Of a stretch of DNA of 64,000 nucleotides, positions 40,077-48,342 are shown piece after piece. A program made the position numbers and the translations under genes. Below the pieces are notes generated by a model. The model was not told the DNA's origin. It made no database searches and was given only the letters and a program-made list of their open reading frames with translations. The number at the start of each line of letters is the position of its first letter. Position 1 is the first letter of the stretch. Where the stretch lies: positions 3,782,001-3,846,000 of the forward strand of contig NZ_CP007220.1 of NCBI RefSeq assembly GCF_001632805.1, given 5' to 3'. The stretch comes from Mycobacteroides chelonae CCUG 47445 (lineage in GTDB: Bacteria; Actinomycetota; Actinomycetes; Mycobacteriales; Mycobacteriaceae).

Positions 40077-41612
40077 ATGGAAAATGGGACCAACCGCGCC
40101 CTCATAGTGACCAGGCTTTCACGTGTCACCGAGGCTACTACCAGCCCTGAGCGCCAGATGGAGATTTGCCAGGGTCTATGTAATGACCGTGGGTATGAGG
40201 TGGTCGGCCATGCCGAGGATCTCGACGTGTCCGGATCGGTAGACCCGTTTGACAGAAAGCGCAGACCGAACACCTCCCGTTGGCTAGCCAACGAGGTAGA
40301 GCCGTTCGATGTCATCGTTGTGTATCGAGTAGACCGACTGACCCGATCTCTGCGACACCTCCAAAAGTTGGTCCACTGGGCTGAGGACAACGGCAAGTTG
40401 GTGGTCTCGGCCACCGAACCTCATTTCGATATGACTACCCCGTTCGCCCCGGTGCTTATCGCGCTGATCGGCACTGTAGCCGAAATGGAATTGGAAGCCA
40501 TCCGGGAACGAAACTCCTCAGCCGCTCGGCACAACATCCGCGCCGGAAGGTGGCGTGGTGGACAACCACCGTGGGGATATGTCTCCAGTAATGCCAGCGG
40601 CGAATGGCGTCTAGTCCCGGACCCAGAACAAGTCGAGTTGGTCAACGAAGTGGTGGCACGAGTACTCACGGGAGAGCCACTCCAGCGGATAGCCCATGAT
40701 TTGACCAGTCGGGGCATCCCCACTCCCAAGGGCAAGGCAGAGTGGAACGTAACGCCGCTCAAGCGCTCCCTGACCAGTGAGGCGATGCTCGGATACGTCA
40801 TATCCGACTTCAAGCCATTGAGAAACGACGACGGCTCCCCCATCATCCGAGCCGAGCCGATACTCAGCCGAGAGGTATTCGACCGGGTAAAGGTGGAACT
40901 TGAGAGCAGGTCCAGGCGTGGGCAGCCAACCAAACGAAGCTCCTCTCTACTACTGCGCGTGCTGTATTGCGGTGTGTGCCAACAGCCCGCCTACCAGTTC
41001 AACGGTGGTAGTCACAGCAAGAGCCCCCGTTACCGATGCTCCAGCAACGCCCGGAGTAAGAGTTGTGAAAACCTCACATTCCGTATGGATCTAGCAGACG
41101 AGGCGTTAAACGAGAATCTTCTCGATCTCTTCGGGGATTCCGAACGGCTAGAACGCGTTTGGGACACCGGGTCTGATCACTCGGCGGAGTTATCGGATAT
41201 CAATGAGATGTTGGAGGATCTCACGGGGCTGGTGGGGACAGGGCCTTACAAGGTTGGAACTCCGCAGAGAAGCGCACTAGACACCCGAATCGAGACATTA
41301 GCCGTCAGGCAGGCCGCGTTGTCGTCAGAGGCCGTCAGGCCCTCCGGGTGGGTCTGGAGACCTACGGGTGAGATCTTCGCGAACTGGTGGAGCAACCAGG
41401 ACACCGAAAGCCGGAACGTATGGCTTCGGTCAATGAATGTCCGTATGACGTATGACAATTCATCCGGTGCCATCTCCTGGGGCCTGGACTGGGGTGATCT
41501 CAAGAAGTTTGAGGAGCAACTCAAGCTCGGGAAGTCTGCGATTGAGGCGATAGAACGACTGAAGACGATGGATGACGACGAGGGTGCAACAGTCGGCGCG
41601 GATGGCTTGTAA
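40077..41612 (+). CDS. int: Large serine integrase, Bxb1-like
   Basis: 511 residues. Resolvase domain (about 8-150) with catalytic Ser15 in VTRLSRVTE and YRVDRLTRS; recombinase domain (about 160-260); zinc-ribbon cysteines in LYCGVCQQPAY and YRCSSNARSKSCEN; C-terminal coiled coil. Segments such as AEDLDVSGSVDPFDRKRRPN and LRSMNVRMT closely match what I recall of Bxb1 gp35 (500 residues). It starts immediately inside attL, as expected for an integrase beside attP. It catalyses attP x attB recombination without host factors; excision needs a directionality factor that I cannot identify here. Confidence 0.95.
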   Translation: MENGTNRALIVTRLSRVTEATTSPERQMEICQGLCNDRGYEVVGHAEDLDVSGSVDPFDRKRRPNTSRWLANEVEPFDVIVVYRVDRLTRSLRHLQKLVHWAEDNGKLVVSATEPHFDMTTPFAPVLIALIGTVAEMELEAIRERNSSAARHNIRAGRWRGGQPPWGYVSSNASGEWRLVPDPEQVELVNEVVARVLTGEPLQRIAHDLTSRGIPTPKGKAEWNVTPLKRSLTSEAMLGYVISDFKPLRNDDGSPIIRAEPILSREVFDRVKVELESRSRRGQPTKRSSSLLLRVLYCGVCQQPAYQFNGGSHSKSPRYRCSSNARSKSCENLTFRMDLADEALNENLLDLFGDSERLERVWDTGSDHSAELSDINEMLEDLTGLVGTGPYKVGTPQRSALDTRIETLAVRQAALSSEAVRPSGWVWRPTGEIFANWWSNQDTESRNVWLRSMNVRMTYDNSSGAISWGLDWGDLKKFEEQLKLGKSAIEAIERLKTMDDDEGATVGADGL

Positions 41613-41625
41613 TCCTTGCCATGCG

Positions 41626-42165
41626 CTACGCCCGATTGGCTTCACGTATGGCGTCGAGAGCCTTTTGAGTGAGTTGGCCTCCAGCCTTTCCCGGCACAGT
41701 GGTGAGCATCCCAGCCTTGCGTGCCCGGTGTAGGTGTTGCTTGATGGTGTCCGAGGATCTGCCGGTCATATCTGCCAACTTGACCGCTACCGACCGCTCG
41801 CCCGACCTGACCAGATGTACGTATGCGTCTGCGAGATTCGCCAGGTAGCCATCTGACACGCCTTCGCGTCCTAGCACCCTCTGGAGTTGCTCCGTGCGGA
41901 GGTTGTGCATCTCGTCAGGTGTATCGAAGAATTTCTTTGCGTCTAACCACTTTTCGCGTGCAGCGCGGAAGTCAATCTGACGTAGCCATGTCGATGACAA
42001 CCCGCCGATTAGTTCTTCGTCGGTCGCATCGTCGGTCGGCTTGATGGTGACGGTTGTAGGGCCTCCCTGGTCATCGTCATCCGGCCAGAAGAAGGCCACT
42101 TGCCATGGTCCTAGTTCCTGGTAGACGCCCACTTTTGGTATTCGCCGGTTCCCCTTCTTTGCCAT
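41626..42165 (-). CDS. Helix-turn-helix regulator, likely element repressor
   Basis: 179 residues. The N-terminal half is an SH3-like/beta region (VGVYQELGPWQVAFFW); the C-terminal third has a helix-turn-helix (SVAVKLADMTGRSSDTIKQHLHRARKAGML) of a type common on actinobacterial mobile elements. Divergent from the rightward genes across a region with a perfect 22-base palindrome. By position it is the best candidate for the repressor that keeps the element quiet; that role is inferred. Confidence 0.72.
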   Translation of the reverse strand: MAKKGNRRIPKVGVYQELGPWQVAFFWPDDDDQGGPTTVTIKPTDDATDEELIGGLSSTWLRQIDFRAAREKWLDAKKFFDTPDEMHNLRTEQLQRVLGREGVSDGYLANLADAYVHLVRSGERSVAVKLADMTGRSSDTIKQHLHRARKAGMLTTVPGKAGGQLTQKALDAIREANRA

Positions 42166-42213
42166 GCGCCGATTATATACGGCTGTCCCAACACCTGTCG
42201 GTTCGACAACTGC

Positions 42214-42235
42214 TTGACAGACATATGTCTGTCAA
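42214..42235. promoter_or_regulatory. 22-base perfect palindrome, operator/promoter switch
   Basis: The half-site TTGACAGACAT is followed directly by its exact complement. Each arm contains TTGACA, a consensus -35 box, one for each direction. For the rightward genes TAATGT at 42238-42243 gives a -10 box at 18-base spacing. A protein bound here would occlude the promoters of both the repressor and the rightward genes. Confidence 0.75.
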
Positions 42236-42244
42236 TCTAATGTC

Positions 42245-42382
42245 GATCATGATCAGAGCCTTGAAAATCGAATAGAGACCCAGCGGGCAGGTGAAAGCCC
42301 GCATACTCCCCTGAGGTACCTTGCCCGTGGGGAGACGAGAGCGAGCCGCGCTCAAATACACACCGCCACAAGGGGGATTAGT
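42245..42382 (+). other. Structured leader before the early rightward genes
   Basis: No gene seen. The would-be leader holds two hairpins: GCGGGC-AGGTGAAA-GCCCGC (about 42278-42297), and an outer CTCCCC/GGGGAG pair (about 42306-42334). They lie between the switch promoter and the first start codon and could modulate readthrough or translation. Confidence 0.35.
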
Positions 42383-42619
42383 TTGCAGACACTTGAGTCA
42401 GTGACTCTTGAGATAGATGAGCCCCTGTGGCTCTATGCCCACGGGGACACCGAACGGATAGAGGTTTACCGCTCTCCGTTGGTTCGGGACGATGACCCGT
42501 CCCACGTAGTGATTCGCGAGTTCATTGCGGAGCACGGGCTCTCGTTGGCCGCGTGTGAAGTAGTACCTGACACAACGATGATGTTCGGACGTGCGGAGGC
42601 GTCGGTATGGGTTCGATGA
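42383..42619 (+). CDS. Small element protein, unknown
   Basis: 78 residues with a TTG start behind AAGGGGGATTAG. Acidic; no recognisable family. First gene of the rightward early operon, overlapping the next small gene by 13 bases. Confidence 0.6.
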   Translation: MQTLESVTLEIDEPLWLYAHGDTERIEVYRSPLVRDDDPSHVVIREFIAEHGLSLAACEVVPDTTMMFGRAEASVWVR

Positions 42620-42777
42620 TCGAGAAACAGTGGGACCGTAAGGCCCAGAAGGTGAACTACCGGGTGACGCCTACGGCGAGCCGGTCCCGGTTCCTGTTGA
42701 TGGATGCTGCGGAGCTTGTGCGGCTCCGTGACGAAATTAATGCCTTGGAGGGCATTCGGCGTGACGCTAGTCGATAA
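42607..42777 (+). CDS. 56-residue element protein
   Basis: MGSMIEKQWDRKAQKVNYRV... ending IRRDASR. It overlaps the ends of both neighbours, which is typical of compact phage operons. Basic N-terminus and a Leu/Glu-rich helical C-terminal half. No family recognised. Confidence 0.55.
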   Translation: MGSMIEKQWDRKAQKVNYRVTPTASRSRFLLMDAAELVRLRDEINALEGIRRDASR

Positions 42778-43453
42778 CCGCAAGTTCTCTAAATTGGAAT
42801 GGCTGAAACGCACTAATGGACACAAATTCACACTGTCTGAATTTCGGGTTATATTGTCGATTTTCAACCATTCAAATGAGGCCGGAGAAGACTCCTATCC
42901 AGGGTCGGAGAGAATTGCAGAAGAGGCGTGCATAACACGCACTACCGCATCCGAGGCTGTGCGCTCACTCATAGAGCGTGGATGGATTCGGGAGGTTGAG
43001 AAGGGCAGCGGCTACGCCCGGAAGTACTCCCGATACGCGTTGGTACCCGATGCTCCGCACGCACATAGTTCGTCCCCAGCCGACACACATATGTCGCCGG
43101 TAGACGACACATATATGTCGGCGCTGGCCGACACTAATCAGATCCTAGTATCAGATCATGGAACAGATCCTTTAGAGCTTCGGGTACAAGACCCGAAGCA
43201 TGAAGAGAACCTTGTCGGTGGTTCCCCTGAGGGTCACCACCTCCCGGTGGAGGTGGAAGTTATAGGAACTGCCGCATCTAGCGGCAAGGAAGATCCATGG
43301 GGAGTTCCAAGATTTCTCTTACACGGAACTCCCGAATGGGAAGCGAACCAACTGGCGCTAGCTATTCCTTGGCCATCGAATAAGCCACTGCCAAAGTCTG
43401 GCGATCCTTTCGCCGTGTACAAAGACGAAATTACCGGGGAATTAATCCGATGA
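42761..43453 (+). CDS. Winged-helix DNA-binding protein, possible replication initiator
   Basis: 230 residues from the GTG behind TTGGAGGGC. An N-terminal winged helix (FTLSEFRVILSIFNHSNEAGEDSYPGSERIAEEACITRTTASEAVRSLIERGWI) resembles phage and plasmid replication-initiation HTH proteins. The middle contains DTHMSPVDDTYMSALADT, encoded by near-identical 16-base repeats with ATAT cores that may be an origin. The C-terminal part is unstructured. Function by family resemblance only. Confidence 0.65.
   Translation: MTLVDNRKFSKLEWLKRTNGHKFTLSEFRVILSIFNHSNEAGEDSYPGSERIAEEACITRTTASEAVRSLIERGWIREVEKGSGYARKYSRYALVPDAPHAHSSSPADTHMSPVDDTYMSALADTNQILVSDHGTDPLELRVQDPKHEENLVGGSPEGHHLPVEVEVIGTAASSGKEDPWGVPRFLLHGTPEWEANQLALAIPWPSNKPLPKSGDPFAVYKDEITGELIR
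43081..43120. repeat. Two 16-base repeats inside the initiator-like gene
   Basis: CGACACACATATGTCG (43081-43096) and CGACACATATATGTCG (43105-43120), 24 bases start to start, differing at two positions. Each is a near-palindrome related to the core of the 42214 operator (ACATATGT). Candidate iterons or secondary operators. Confidence 0.5.
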
Positions 43454-43842
43454 CAGAGAATAGTGATCTGACGAATAAGGTCAGCGCATGGACCACGAAG
43501 CACGGTTGTGTGGTCCAGTTCTGGGGGATGAGGATCTACTACGGCAAGTGCACGCGGTGCGGGCACCTGGTGACGGGCCGCAAGCCCGATGTAGGCGGGG
43601 GAAGTTACCCCAAGCTGTGCCCGCCGTGCCGCCAGGCCGGTGGAGACCGCGCTAGGCATTCCATGGCAAGACTTCGCAGGGAGCGGAACGCGAGACGGGA
43701 TGCCCAGTTCATCCAGATCGGTATCACCCCGCCGAGGCAGGGTGTACCGCCGAGGGAGAGCAACGGCCAGCCGGTGATCTACCAACACCCCGACGAAGAC
43801 GACCGCGAGCTGATGGATTGGTTCGAGGACGACACCCCCTGA
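43450..43842 (+). CDS. Zinc-ribbon element protein
   Basis: 130 residues, overlapping the previous gene by 4 bases (ATGA). A CxxC pair (CTRCG) and a second pair (CPPCR) 25 residues later form a likely zinc ribbon; the C-terminal half is Arg-rich then acidic. Probably nucleic-acid binding. No known function. Confidence 0.65.
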   Translation: MTENSDLTNKVSAWTTKHGCVVQFWGMRIYYGKCTRCGHLVTGRKPDVGGGSYPKLCPPCRQAGGDRARHSMARLRRERNARRDAQFIQIGITPPRQGVPPRESNGQPVIYQHPDEDDRELMDWFEDDTP

Positions 43843-44091
43843 CCAGTACCTCTGTTACCCCCATGTACTACAGGGTAGAGAGGTAAATCCTCCCAAGAGC
43901 TGTACGCATCACGTCCACTTCCCCGCGATGGTGCGTACTCGCTAGCGCACGGGGTGAGATCTTCTGTCCTCCTGGGGGAATGACGCTCCCCCTGTGCTAG
44001 TCCCGATGATGCCCTGACCACTGAACCTTCCCCCGGTGGTCGGGGCATTTTCTATTTGACCTAACCCATGACGACATGGAGAGGAGAAATC
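43843..44091 (+). ncRNA. Intergenic structured RNA candidate
   Basis: 249 bases with no convincing frame. It contains a compound hairpin at 43921-43954 (outer CCCC/GGGG, inner GTGCG/CGCAC) and further G/C-rich pairs, and ends in a terminator at 44011-44050. This could be a small regulatory RNA or a long attenuating leader; no promoter is clear. Confidence 0.3.
44011..44050 (+). terminator. Rho-independent terminator in the element
   Basis: GCCCTGACCAC pairs with GTGGTCGGGGC (one G-U) across a 14-base loop and is followed by ATTTTCTATTT. Confidence 0.8.
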
Positions 44092-44361
44092 GTGGCCAAC
44101 CGAGTAGCCACTGAGTGCCCGAAGGGCCACCCCACGCTCACGCCTGAATCGCGAGACTCGCAAGGGTATTGCAGACAGTGCCGACGTGATCGACGTACTG
44201 CCCAACGTGCAGCGTTGGACGTTGTAGACGTATTTGTCACTGCCGGAGTGAGATTCGAGAACGACGGAGTACCCGTCGAACCATCTGAAGTTGTCGCTCA
44301 GCTCATCCGGCTCTACGACACCGGGAAGTACAACAACACAATCGGGTTGTCAGCTGCGTGA
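44092..44361 (+). CDS. Small zinc-motif element protein
   Basis: 89 residues from the GTG behind GGAGAGGAG. N-terminal CPKGH plus CRQC motif, as in zinc-finger modules of phage and HNH-related proteins, then a helical remainder (PSEVVAQLIRLYDTGK). Overlaps the next gene by 4 bases. Function unknown. Confidence 0.65.
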   Translation: MANRVATECPKGHPTLTPESRDSQGYCRQCRRDRRTAQRAALDVVDVFVTAGVRFENDGVPVEPSEVVAQLIRLYDTGKYNNTIGLSAA

Positions 44362-44714
44362 GCGTGTTATCGACCTATAGCTCCTCAGAGCCAACCTGGG
44401 TACAGCTCATCGAACATGGCCGATTCATCGCCGTAGGCGACGCCGACCGCCTAGACCTAGTTCACCATCCGAACATCGATACCGCCAATTCTGTTGTCTA
44501 CGAAGAACTTAAAGAGTTCTTCGAACTGGTTGGCCTAGAGCGAGTAATCCGGGTACCCGTTCGTGACCTGGCCATTGACTACTCATCCGAGTTGGTTGAT
44601 GTAGGCGGCGAGCCCCGATGGGCCAACGCGATCCGAGAGGTCTGGGTTCACCCACGACACTTTGACCGCCCTGTCGCCCAGTGGCCGCGTACACGCGAGT
44701 TCCGAAAGGCGTAA
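44358..44714 (+). CDS. Element protein, unknown
   Basis: 118 residues, GTG start overlapping the previous stop. Mixed alpha/beta pattern with a Trp-rich end (IREVWVHPRHFDRPVAQWPRTREFRKA). No family recognised. A strong terminator follows. Confidence 0.6.
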   Translation: MSVLSTYSSSEPTWVQLIEHGRFIAVGDADRLDLVHHPNIDTANSVVYEELKEFFELVGLERVIRVPVRDLAIDYSSELVDVGGEPRWANAIREVWVHPRHFDRPVAQWPRTREFRKA

Positions 44715-44732
44715 CCCTATTCACCCGTAATC

Positions 44733-44763
44733 ACCCGCCAGCGTCGCGCTGAGCGGGTTTTTT
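44733..44763 (+). terminator. Rho-independent terminator
   Basis: ACCCGCCAGCG-TCG-CGCTG-A-GCGGGT followed by a run of six Ts: a textbook terminator on the plus strand. Confidence 0.92.
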
Positions 44764-44782
44764 CATGCCCTGAGGAGGACAC

Positions 44783-44995
44783 ATGACCGACACCCGCAAG
44801 CCGTTGTGGAGACAAACCGCCGACGAACGCCGAGAAGCGAAGTTTCAGCGGTACTGCGAATCCAAGCACCGGTACAACGACGCGATCGAAGCTGCCGGAG
44901 ATACCCCGTGGCACGAGGGCGACCTAGATCGTCGCCGTGAGCTGTTCAACCGGCGGTACAAGCCGGTCGCAATGCCATCCAACGGCGTTGCCTGA
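44783..44995 (+). CDS. Small charged element protein
   Basis: 70 residues behind a GAGGAGG ribosome site. Very rich in Arg/Glu/Asp, probably one or two long helices. It directly precedes the tape-measure gene, where phages usually have tail-assembly chaperones, but it has no visible slippery site or similarity to them. Confidence 0.6.
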   Translation: MTDTRKPLWRQTADERREAKFQRYCESKHRYNDAIEAAGDTPWHEGDLDRRRELFNRRYKPVAMPSNGVA

Positions 44996-45049
44996 CAGCC
45001 CAACAAGTCCCTATTCACTCCAGGTCCGCCAGTTAGGAGATAACCGCCG

Positions 45050-47206
45050 ATGGCCGATAGTGCAGACGGTAAGGAAGTCGGGCGGGTCTCCGTCCGGGTT
45101 GTCCCGAATACCAACAAGTTTCGACAGCGGCTCAAAGAGCAGTTGGAAGAGGTAGAGAAGTCCGAGAAGGCCGATATCAACGTCGGTTTGGACTTCGATC
45201 CGAACTCTATCGTTACCAAACTTCGTGCGACGCTCGCCAAGGCGCAAGCACAAGTCCGTGACCTGAAGGTCGGTGTCGATGTAGATAAGTCTCAGCTGTT
45301 CGGCGCTGGCTTCTCCAAGTCGATAGCAGGGCTGGGCGAGAGCGCCGGATCAGCATCTAGTGCGATGGCAGGACTTGGCCGCAACGGCGCGATCGTCGCC
45401 GCTGTCATGGCCGCTGCCGCACCCGCTGTCGGACTGGTGTCCGGCCTGCTAGCCGGTCTGCCGTCGCTGGCCCTAGGTGCTGGTGTCGGTATCGGCGCGA
45501 TAGCGCTTGGCATGGACGGGATTAAGACCGCAGCCAAGCAACTGATACCGGAGTTCTCCGCGCTAAAAACCAGTGTCTCAGGGGTATTCGAGCAGCGGCT
45601 CACGCCGATGTTCGATCAACTCCGAGCCGTGTTCCCCGTTCTGCAATCAGGCATGCAGAGTGTGGCGGGCGGCATGTCGGACATGTTCCAAGGCGTCACC
45701 GACGCACTGACCTCCGGTCAGGGAATAGGTCAGATCCAAACCATCCTCGGCCAAACCGGAGCATTCCTATCCGGCCTACAGCCGACCGTGAACACGTTCG
45801 CCCAATCGTTCCTGACACTGGGATCGGCTGGGGCACAACAGTTTGGACTTCTGAATGGTGTGCTGGGGACTTTTGCCGGCCAATTTGACGACATGGCCAA
45901 CCGGATCACATCTAACGGTGCGTTTAACGGTGCCATGCAAGGAATGTCGCAAGTTCTCGGATCACTGCTGACGCAGTTCACCCGCATCATGGAGGTCGGG
46001 GTTCAGGCAATGGGCTCCCTCGGTGGCCCGCTGTCGAACATGGTCAACGGAATCGGTGATCTGTTCACAGCGATGATGCCCGGACTTACATCGTTCTCCG
46101 GAGTAATCGCAGATGTAATCGGTTCCCTCGGCAAGAATCTGGCTCCGATCTTCACAGCGCTTACTCCGGCCATACAGGCATTCCACAAACTGCTCGGACC
46201 ACTCGTAACAGGCGTGCTGGATCAGCTAGGGCCGGTGCTGGCCAACGTAGCCTCCGCGCTCAACTCCGCGCTACTACCGGCATTCGAAGCACTACAGCCG
46301 GTAATTCCCCAGTTAGTGCAGGCGTTGGGAGTGATGGCACAGAACGTCGGTCAGCTGCTCACGACGGCTATCCAGCAGATTGCCCCGCTACTCCCTCAGC
46401 TGGTGCAGGGATTCGTATCGATGGTGCCCGCTGTCACCAGCTTCATGACAGCGGCTCAGCCCCTCGTGAGCCTGCTCATCGCGGCTACAGGCGCGGTACT
46501 CGGATTGGCCGTTGCCGTCGCAGGCAAGGTAGTCGGAGCAATCAACGCGATGGTCGGTGCTATCGCCTCGGTGATCACGAAGGTTTCCGAGTGGGTTGCC
46601 TCGGTGTCCGATGGCGTCAACCAAGTCACGACCTACGTCAGTGAGCTACCCGGCAAGATCAAGGCAGCTCTAGGCAACCTCGGAACTCTGCTGTTCGACG
46701 CCGGTAGGGATCTGGTACAGGGATTCATCAACGGTATCGGTTCGATGATCACCGGAGCCGTCACCAAGGCACGAGAGCTTGGCTCCGCTGTCACCGGAGC
46801 CGTTAAAAGCTTCCTCGGTATCCATTCCCCCTCACGGGTTATGGCTGATCTCGGTGGACACACCGGTCAAGGGTTCATCGACGGACTGGCCAGCAAGAAG
46901 AACGGGATGGTCAGTGCTGCTAAGGATCTGGTGAGCGGAGTAACCGACGAGTTCGGGAACATCGCTGACTTCGGTAAGAAGGGCGTTGACATCGGAGCCA
47001 ACTTCGCGAAGGCGAACTTCGACCAGTTCAAGTCCGACGTAGGTATCGGCGGAGGAGCGTTCTCCACCATCGCAGAGCAAGGACTCGGCTGGGCGCAGGG
47101 CCTCATGGGCAATTCGTTCACGTTTAACGTGTCGAACATCGATGACGCGATACGCGTCAAAACCAACCAATTGAACAGGCAGGCCCTTCAATGGAATGGA
47201 GCGTAA
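45050..47206 (+). CDS. Tail tape-measure protein
   Basis: 718 residues. N-terminal charged helical part (VPNTNKFRQRLKEQLEEVEKSEKADINV), long hydrophobic Ala/Gly/Leu stretches with membrane-like segments (about 110-160, 480-530), and the hallmark GRDLVQGFINGIGSMITGAVTKAREL ... FLGIHSPSRVMADLGGH seen in siphophage tape measures. Sets tail length and helps DNA delivery. It is shorter than the tape measures I recall for L5-type phages (about 840 residues). No other tail gene is present, so it would have to act with a helper phage's tail or be a relic. Confidence 0.85.
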   Translation: MADSADGKEVGRVSVRVVPNTNKFRQRLKEQLEEVEKSEKADINVGLDFDPNSIVTKLRATLAKAQAQVRDLKVGVDVDKSQLFGAGFSKSIAGLGESAGSASSAMAGLGRNGAIVAAVMAAAAPAVGLVSGLLAGLPSLALGAGVGIGAIALGMDGIKTAAKQLIPEFSALKTSVSGVFEQRLTPMFDQLRAVFPVLQSGMQSVAGGMSDMFQGVTDALTSGQGIGQIQTILGQTGAFLSGLQPTVNTFAQSFLTLGSAGAQQFGLLNGVLGTFAGQFDDMANRITSNGAFNGAMQGMSQVLGSLLTQFTRIMEVGVQAMGSLGGPLSNMVNGIGDLFTAMMPGLTSFSGVIADVIGSLGKNLAPIFTALTPAIQAFHKLLGPLVTGVLDQLGPVLANVASALNSALLPAFEALQPVIPQLVQALGVMAQNVGQLLTTAIQQIAPLLPQLVQGFVSMVPAVTSFMTAAQPLVSLLIAATGAVLGLAVAVAGKVVGAINAMVGAIASVITKVSEWVASVSDGVNQVTTYVSELPGKIKAALGNLGTLLFDAGRDLVQGFINGIGSMITGAVTKARELGSAVTGAVKSFLGIHSPSRVMADLGGHTGQGFIDGLASKKNGMVSAAKDLVSGVTDEFGNIADFGKKGVDIGANFAKANFDQFKSDVGIGGGAFSTIAEQGLGWAQGLMGNSFTFNVSNIDDAIRVKTNQLNRQALQWNGA

Positions 47207-47435
47207 GCAATTGACTAACAACGGATTAGCAGACTACTTCTCGGCGTGGGCAGCGAGTCGCCAGGGCGATTCGTTCGCCCGGTTCATCCAGTCAGCGGGT
47301 GAACCAACACCCGAGGAAGTGGTGGTATCCGCAGCCGTGGATAGGTCTCAGGGGCAAGGTGGTGCATCCGCACCTGCCAGTCCATCGCGTGACCCTGCCA
47401 CCTTCGCCGACTTTATGGAACTGCATATCGGATAG
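47196..47435 (+). CDS. Small protein coupled to the tape measure
   Basis: 79 residues, overlapping the tape-measure stop. A TTG at 47211 behind GGAGCG is an alternative start. Disordered Ser/Ala/Gln-rich centre and conserved-looking DPATFADFMELHIG end. Function unknown. Confidence 0.55.
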   Translation: MERKQLTNNGLADYFSAWAASRQGDSFARFIQSAGEPTPEEVVVSAAVDRSQGQGGASAPASPSRDPATFADFMELHIG

Positions 47436-47469
47436 CCCGATAGCTCTCAGTACCAACTAATTTCACTAG

Positions 47470-47500
47470 CCCCGTGTCGATGTGGCACGGGGTTCCTTTA
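47470..47500 (+). terminator. Rho-independent terminator
   Basis: CCCCGTG-(9-base loop)-CACGGGG followed by TTCCTTTATAT, between two element genes. Confidence 0.82.
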
Positions 47501-47517
47501 TATCACCAGGAGAAGAC

Positions 47518-48342
47518 ATGGCAGCACAGATCACACTCGGAAACAAAGAAGTCAACCTCATTCGCAGTCTGCGAAAGCAAGGCGTGACCGTTCCCGACTC
47601 TGTCGAGGATGAGTTGAAAACCTACGAGTCGGTGCTCGGGGCATCGCGTAACGCGACGGAGACTCTCCAGAGCGCTCAGGCCGAGTTGCGTACATGCCCA
47701 GCATCCAAGTGGGACAGCACCCTCAAAGCATTCAACAAAGCAGCGTTCGAAGCGTTCACGCTGAATATCAACGGGGACAACCTGGTAGGTATTGCAGCGC
47801 ATCGACTGTATGACGCCGTGTCGGACGCTGTAGAGGGTTGGGAAGCTGAGATCGTTGATAAGTACAACGCCGTCGTTGACGAGAATCGGCTCAACGATGT
47901 GGCCCAGGACTTGCCCGACTTCGCAGGCCAGGCCAGCATGCTCACTTTGACGGAGGCCCAAGGTAAGGCGGTTGAGTTGTGGCGCAGCGCTGCGGGTCCC
48001 CTTGGCAACTTGTGGGGACTGTTTGGCCGTCTAGCGGTTCTCCAGGACTCCGAGGTTGGCCCCAGAGGGGTTGACGCTCAAGGCACAAACCTGTTTACGA
48101 GTTGCGTTCTCGGCACACCGGGCAGTATGAGTGCTGCGAGTAACGCGGCACAGATCATGGTGAGCGCGGATGCGGGAAATACCGGAGCAAGGGCGTATGG
48201 CCCGTTGATGCCGCACGTGATTCCTGTTTTGTGCGGATACGCGTTGAATCTGTCCACGGTCAAAGAGGCGCAAGCCATCCGTGCTTCGCTCGCTGGTTCC
48301 TCACAGGGACTCGCCCCGGTCACTCAGATGAACTACCGATGA
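47518..48342 (+). CDS. 274-residue element protein, unknown
   Basis: Starts MAAQITLGNKEVNL behind CCAGGAGAAG. The first half is helical (EDELKTYESVLGASRNATETLQSAQAEL), the rest mixed with a glycine-rich end. No motif of capsid, portal, protease or terminase is visible. It sits alone between a terminator and a coupled small zinc-motif gene. I do not recognise it; it is a main unknown of the element. Confidence 0.7.
   Translation: MAAQITLGNKEVNLIRSLRKQGVTVPDSVEDELKTYESVLGASRNATETLQSAQAELRTCPASKWDSTLKAFNKAAFEAFTLNINGDNLVGIAAHRLYDAVSDAVEGWEAEIVDKYNAVVDENRLNDVAQDLPDFAGQASMLTLTEAQGKAVELWRSAAGPLGNLWGLFGRLAVLQDSEVGPRGVDAQGTNLFTSCVLGTPGSMSAASNAAQIMVSADAGNTGARAYGPLMPHVIPVLCGYALNLSTVKEAQAIRASLAGSSQGLAPVTQMNYR

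Noticed and set aside
42214..42235. Palindrome as a LexA SOS box
   Set aside because: It has a similar size but the TTGACA arms do not match the GAAC/GTTC core of mycobacterial SOS boxes seen twice elsewhere in this window.
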